Shown piece by piece: positions 61,949-64,000 of a stretch of 64,000 nucleotides of DNA. Below the pieces are notes generated by a model, which ran no database searches, was not told the origin of the DNA, and saw only the letters and a list, made by a program, of their open reading frames with translations. The translations under genes and the position numbers were made by a program. Numbering within the stretch: the stretch's first letter is position 1; each line of letters opens with the position of its first letter. Origin of the DNA: Halorussus salinisoli (lineage in GTDB: Archaea; Halobacteriota; Halobacteria; Halobacteriales; Haladaptataceae); the NCBI GenBank assembly GCA_005239435.1, contig SZNP01000004.1, forward strand, positions 372,001 through 436,000, in the 5' to 3' direction.

Positions 61949-62135
61949 GGCGGACAAATACTGCGATGGAGATTGCGTCCCGTGCATGGATAGAATCGAG
62001 AGACGACCAACGGTTCTTTCGGTAGAAAATAGTCCCGGAGTGCGCATCCTTGAGTTCGCTGAACCGACACGGACTGTTGAGTAGCAGTCGATGAATGATA
62101 ACGGGATGCCATTTACGCCCGATCAGCATCGCCGT

Positions 62136-62149
62136 ACGGCTTTAGCCGT
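62136..62149 (+). mobile_element. Possible IS200/IS605-type terminal hairpin
   Basis: ACGGCT-TT-AGCCGT followed by GGGAGGATGTCA, closely resembling the 3' ends of haloarchaeal IS1341-type elements and the end at 9633-9654. No TnpB residue was found upstream. The surrounding 61949-62434 holds no gene I can support. Confidence 0.4.
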
Positions 62150-62434
62150 GGGAGGATGTCAGCAACAGTCGGGTGCTAGGTATAATTCTGTTCGCCAACA
62201 GACGGAAGAAGACGAAAGAAGTGTTTTCGACAGAGCGTAGCACGACCGCCCCTCTATTGGCAAATATTGTTGTTACCTGTGTCGCTACTGGATGAATGCT
62301 TAACCTGTAGTGCCCGAAAATCCGGAATAACACGCTGTTGTCCGGAACCTCGATACCATACGAACGTCATAGCCGTCGGTAGAAACAGGATTTAGAGTGA
62401 GTGACTAAAGGACGAAGTGCTTCTATCGAAGCGA

Positions 62435-63598
62435 ATGGTGTCCCAATTATTAATCGCAGCCGTCGTCGGCATCGGCCTCGGGATATTTCTCCAGAAAGGC
62501 CGGTTCTGCTTCGTTCACGCGTTCCGCGACCTGTTCGCGTTCAAGGATTCGCGCGTGACGAAAGGCGTCCTCGCCGCGACGACGCTCACGATGCTGTTCT
62601 GGAGCATCGCGTACGAACTAGGTTATTACCAGGGTTTCTGGACCCCCGGCTGGGGTCTGACCGGCCTCGTCGGCGGCTTCGTCTTCGGCATCGGGATGAC
62701 GTACGCCGGCGGATGCGCCAGCGGTACGCTCTATCGGGCCGGACAGGGGTATCTACACTTCTGGCTCACTCTGTTCGCCATGGGCGTCGGATACGTCGTC
62801 TTCACGCTACTGTTCCCGACGCTTCAGACCGTGTACTTCGAGCCGCTGACGTTCGGTGAGGGTGTATCGCTGTTCACCGTCTCACCGGTTCCGGCGCCGG
62901 TGCTCGCGCTACTCGTCACCGTCGGCGTCGTCTTCGTGTATGCGACGGTCGTCGGCCGCGAGCGACAGCGCGGCGCGGCCGACCAAGCCGTCGCCGCCGA
63001 CGGCGGGCAACGGGCGTCCGCGCCGGTCGCGGGCTTCCAGTCGCTCGTCAGCGGGACCAAGCAGTACCTCCGCGGCTTCACGGAGATCGACGATTGGGTC
63101 GCCGCGTCAAAGCGACCCTGGAACCCGATTACCGCCGCCCTCGGCATCACCGTCATCGCCGTCCTGTGGTTCACCCAGGTCTCCATCGTCGGTGTCACAG
63201 GCCCCGAAGCCCGGTGGACGGGGTACCTGCTCCAAAAGGCCGGCATGGACAGCGGTTCGTACACCTACTGGGGGTCGGTGCTGTTCAAGGGCGAGGGCGT
63301 ACGGCTCACCGTCGACATGGTGATGATCACGGCAGTCATCGTCGGCGCGTTCGTCGCCGCCTTCTGGAGCGGCGACTTCTCGATTCGCGTCCCCAAGCGC
63401 AAGCGAATCCCCAACGCCGTCGGCGGTGGGTTCCTGATGGGTGCCGGTTCACGCCTCGCCCCGGGTTGTAACATCGGAAACATCTACTCGGGACTCGCCG
63501 AACTGTCGGTCCACTCGTTCATCGCGACCGTCGGCATCGTCGCCGGCGTGTACGTCATGACCCACTGGATCTACCGAGACGTCGGCTGTGCCGTGTAA
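62435..63598 (+). CDS. YeeE/YedE family membrane transporter
   Basis: 387 residues from the ATG at 62435 (MVSQLL); 62417 is an alternative. About ten membrane spans. Conserved Cys-containing loops characteristic of this thiosulfate/selenium-transport family are present: QKGRFCFVHAFRD, TYAGGCASGTLYRAGQG and GAGSRLAPGCNIGNIYSG. TsuA-type members pass thiosulfate through a chain of cysteines; some YedE relatives are linked to selenium metabolism. The central soluble loop (about 180-215) is acidic and variable. It is followed 42 bases later by a TusA-like gene, the usual partnership. Confidence 0.85.
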   Translation: MVSQLLIAAVVGIGLGIFLQKGRFCFVHAFRDLFAFKDSRVTKGVLAATTLTMLFWSIAYELGYYQGFWTPGWGLTGLVGGFVFGIGMTYAGGCASGTLYRAGQGYLHFWLTLFAMGVGYVVFTLLFPTLQTVYFEPLTFGEGVSLFTVSPVPAPVLALLVTVGVVFVYATVVGRERQRGAADQAVAADGGQRASAPVAGFQSLVSGTKQYLRGFTEIDDWVAASKRPWNPITAALGITVIAVLWFTQVSIVGVTGPEARWTGYLLQKAGMDSGSYTYWGSVLFKGEGVRLTVDMVMITAVIVGAFVAAFWSGDFSIRVPKRKRIPNAVGGGFLMGAGSRLAPGCNIGNIYSGLAELSVHSFIATVGIVAGVYVMTHWIYRDVGCAV

Positions 63599-63640
63599 CG
63601 TATCGCAAGATAACTAACAAACCGAGAATTCACAACAATC

Positions 63641-63940
63641 ATGAGCGGACCATCACTAGACGACGTGACTGACAGCCCGGACGAACTGGACGACGAAACG
63701 GCGACGCAACTGGTCGAAGACGCTGCAGAGGTACAGGACATGACCGGCGAGGTCTGTCCGTATCCCCAGGTCGAGGCGAAGAAGGCGGTTCAACAGTTGG
63801 ACGAGGGCGAGTTGCTCGTGCAGGAGACCGACCACGTCCCGTCGACCGAGAACGTTCCGCGAGCGGTCGGCGACGCGGCCGAGGCGAAGGTGTGGCGCAG
63901 CGGAAACGGTCTCTATCGAATCTACCTCTGGAAGCAATGA
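63641..63940 (+). CDS. TusA-like sulfur carrier 3
   Basis: 99 residues. TGEVCPYPQVEAKKAV is the CPxP motif with the thiol-carrying Cys at about 39, and QETDHVPSTENVPR follows as in TusA proteins that accompany YeeE transporters. An acidic 30-residue lead precedes the domain. It differs from the two carriers at 28145 and 45785, which share the GDYPPAER segment. Ends in an ATGA overlap with the next gene, so it is part of a transport operon. Confidence 0.82.
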   Translation: MSGPSLDDVTDSPDELDDETATQLVEDAAEVQDMTGEVCPYPQVEAKKAVQQLDEGELLVQETDHVPSTENVPRAVGDAAEAKVWRSGNGLYRIYLWKQ

Positions 63941-64000
63941 CCGTCGCAGAGACCGACCCCGACGACGTCGACCCCGAGACTGCCGACGTTATCGACATCA
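63937..64000 (+). CDS. Start of a gene running off the window
   Basis: ATG at 63937 overlaps the previous stop (ATGA); 21 residues are seen (MTVAETDPDDVDPETADVID). Too short to identify. By the usual gene order a DsrE-type, rhodanese or YeeE-type partner would be expected. Confidence 0.5.
   Translation, partial: MTVAETDPDDVDPETADVIDI

Overview
The window is a haloarchaeal chromosome segment. This rests on acidic, GC-rich reading frames, TATA boxes 25-35 bases before leaderless-type starts, twin-arginine lipoproteins, coenzyme F420 genes, an archaeal RNase J, eS17-like proteins and an RdfA/SMC-related pair. I cannot name the genus from sequence alone.

Layout. 0-6 kb: a spermidine/putrescine-type ABC importer (two permeases, ATPase, binding protein) around an Asp/Glu-racemase-family enzyme and an IclR regulator with a 15-base palindrome in front. 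6-14 kb: an accessory stretch with an AT-rich island, coding remnants, a degraded TnpB with its 3' hairpin, several unassigned haloarchaeal genes, two eS17 paralogues, and the rdfA / SMC-related operon with a pair of near-identical inverted 21-base palindromes upstream. 14-54 kb: a large purine/N-heterocycle catabolic region. It holds SsnA, a dihydroorotase/hydantoinase-like enzyme, a D-aminoacylase-like enzyme, an M20 carbamoyl-amide hydrolase, a guanine/SAH-deaminase-like enzyme, adenine deaminase, two NCS2-type permeases, a BMP-type nucleoside ABC importer, two molybdenum hydroxylases (each an Fe-S plus a Mo subunit, with no FAD subunit visible), and MoeA. Embedded in it is a selenium-cofactor block: DsrE/F/H-like trio, XdhC-YqeB fusion, SelD, a TusA-like protein and YqeC. 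F420 genes (CofH, CofC, F420:NADP oxidoreductase, a luciferase-like F420 enzyme) and a NAD kinase-phosphatase fusion are interleaved. 54-62 kb: a mixed stretch with a copper protein, a beta-propeller lipoprotein, RNase J and several frameshifted remnants. 62-64 kb: a YeeE/YedE-type transporter with a TusA-like partner.

How it fits together. SelD would make selenophosphate. YqeB, YqeC and XdhC homologues are known markers of selenium-containing molybdenum hydroxylases, and the TusA-like and DsrEFH-like proteins are candidate carriers of reduced selenium or sulfur. The hydroxylases would then oxidise purines that the permeases import and the deaminases prepare, and the cyclic amidohydrolases and M20 hydrolase would open and cleave ring products. 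The gene set strongly recalls the E. coli yge-yqe-ygf (xdhD/ssnA) region. The selenium-hydroxylase trait itself is already described, including an orphan selD in a haloarchaeon. What deserves attention here is the archaeal layout, the XdhC-YqeB fusion, the adjoining DsrEFH-like trio, an Fe-S ligand replaced by serine, and paired operator-like repeats before the hydroxylase genes.
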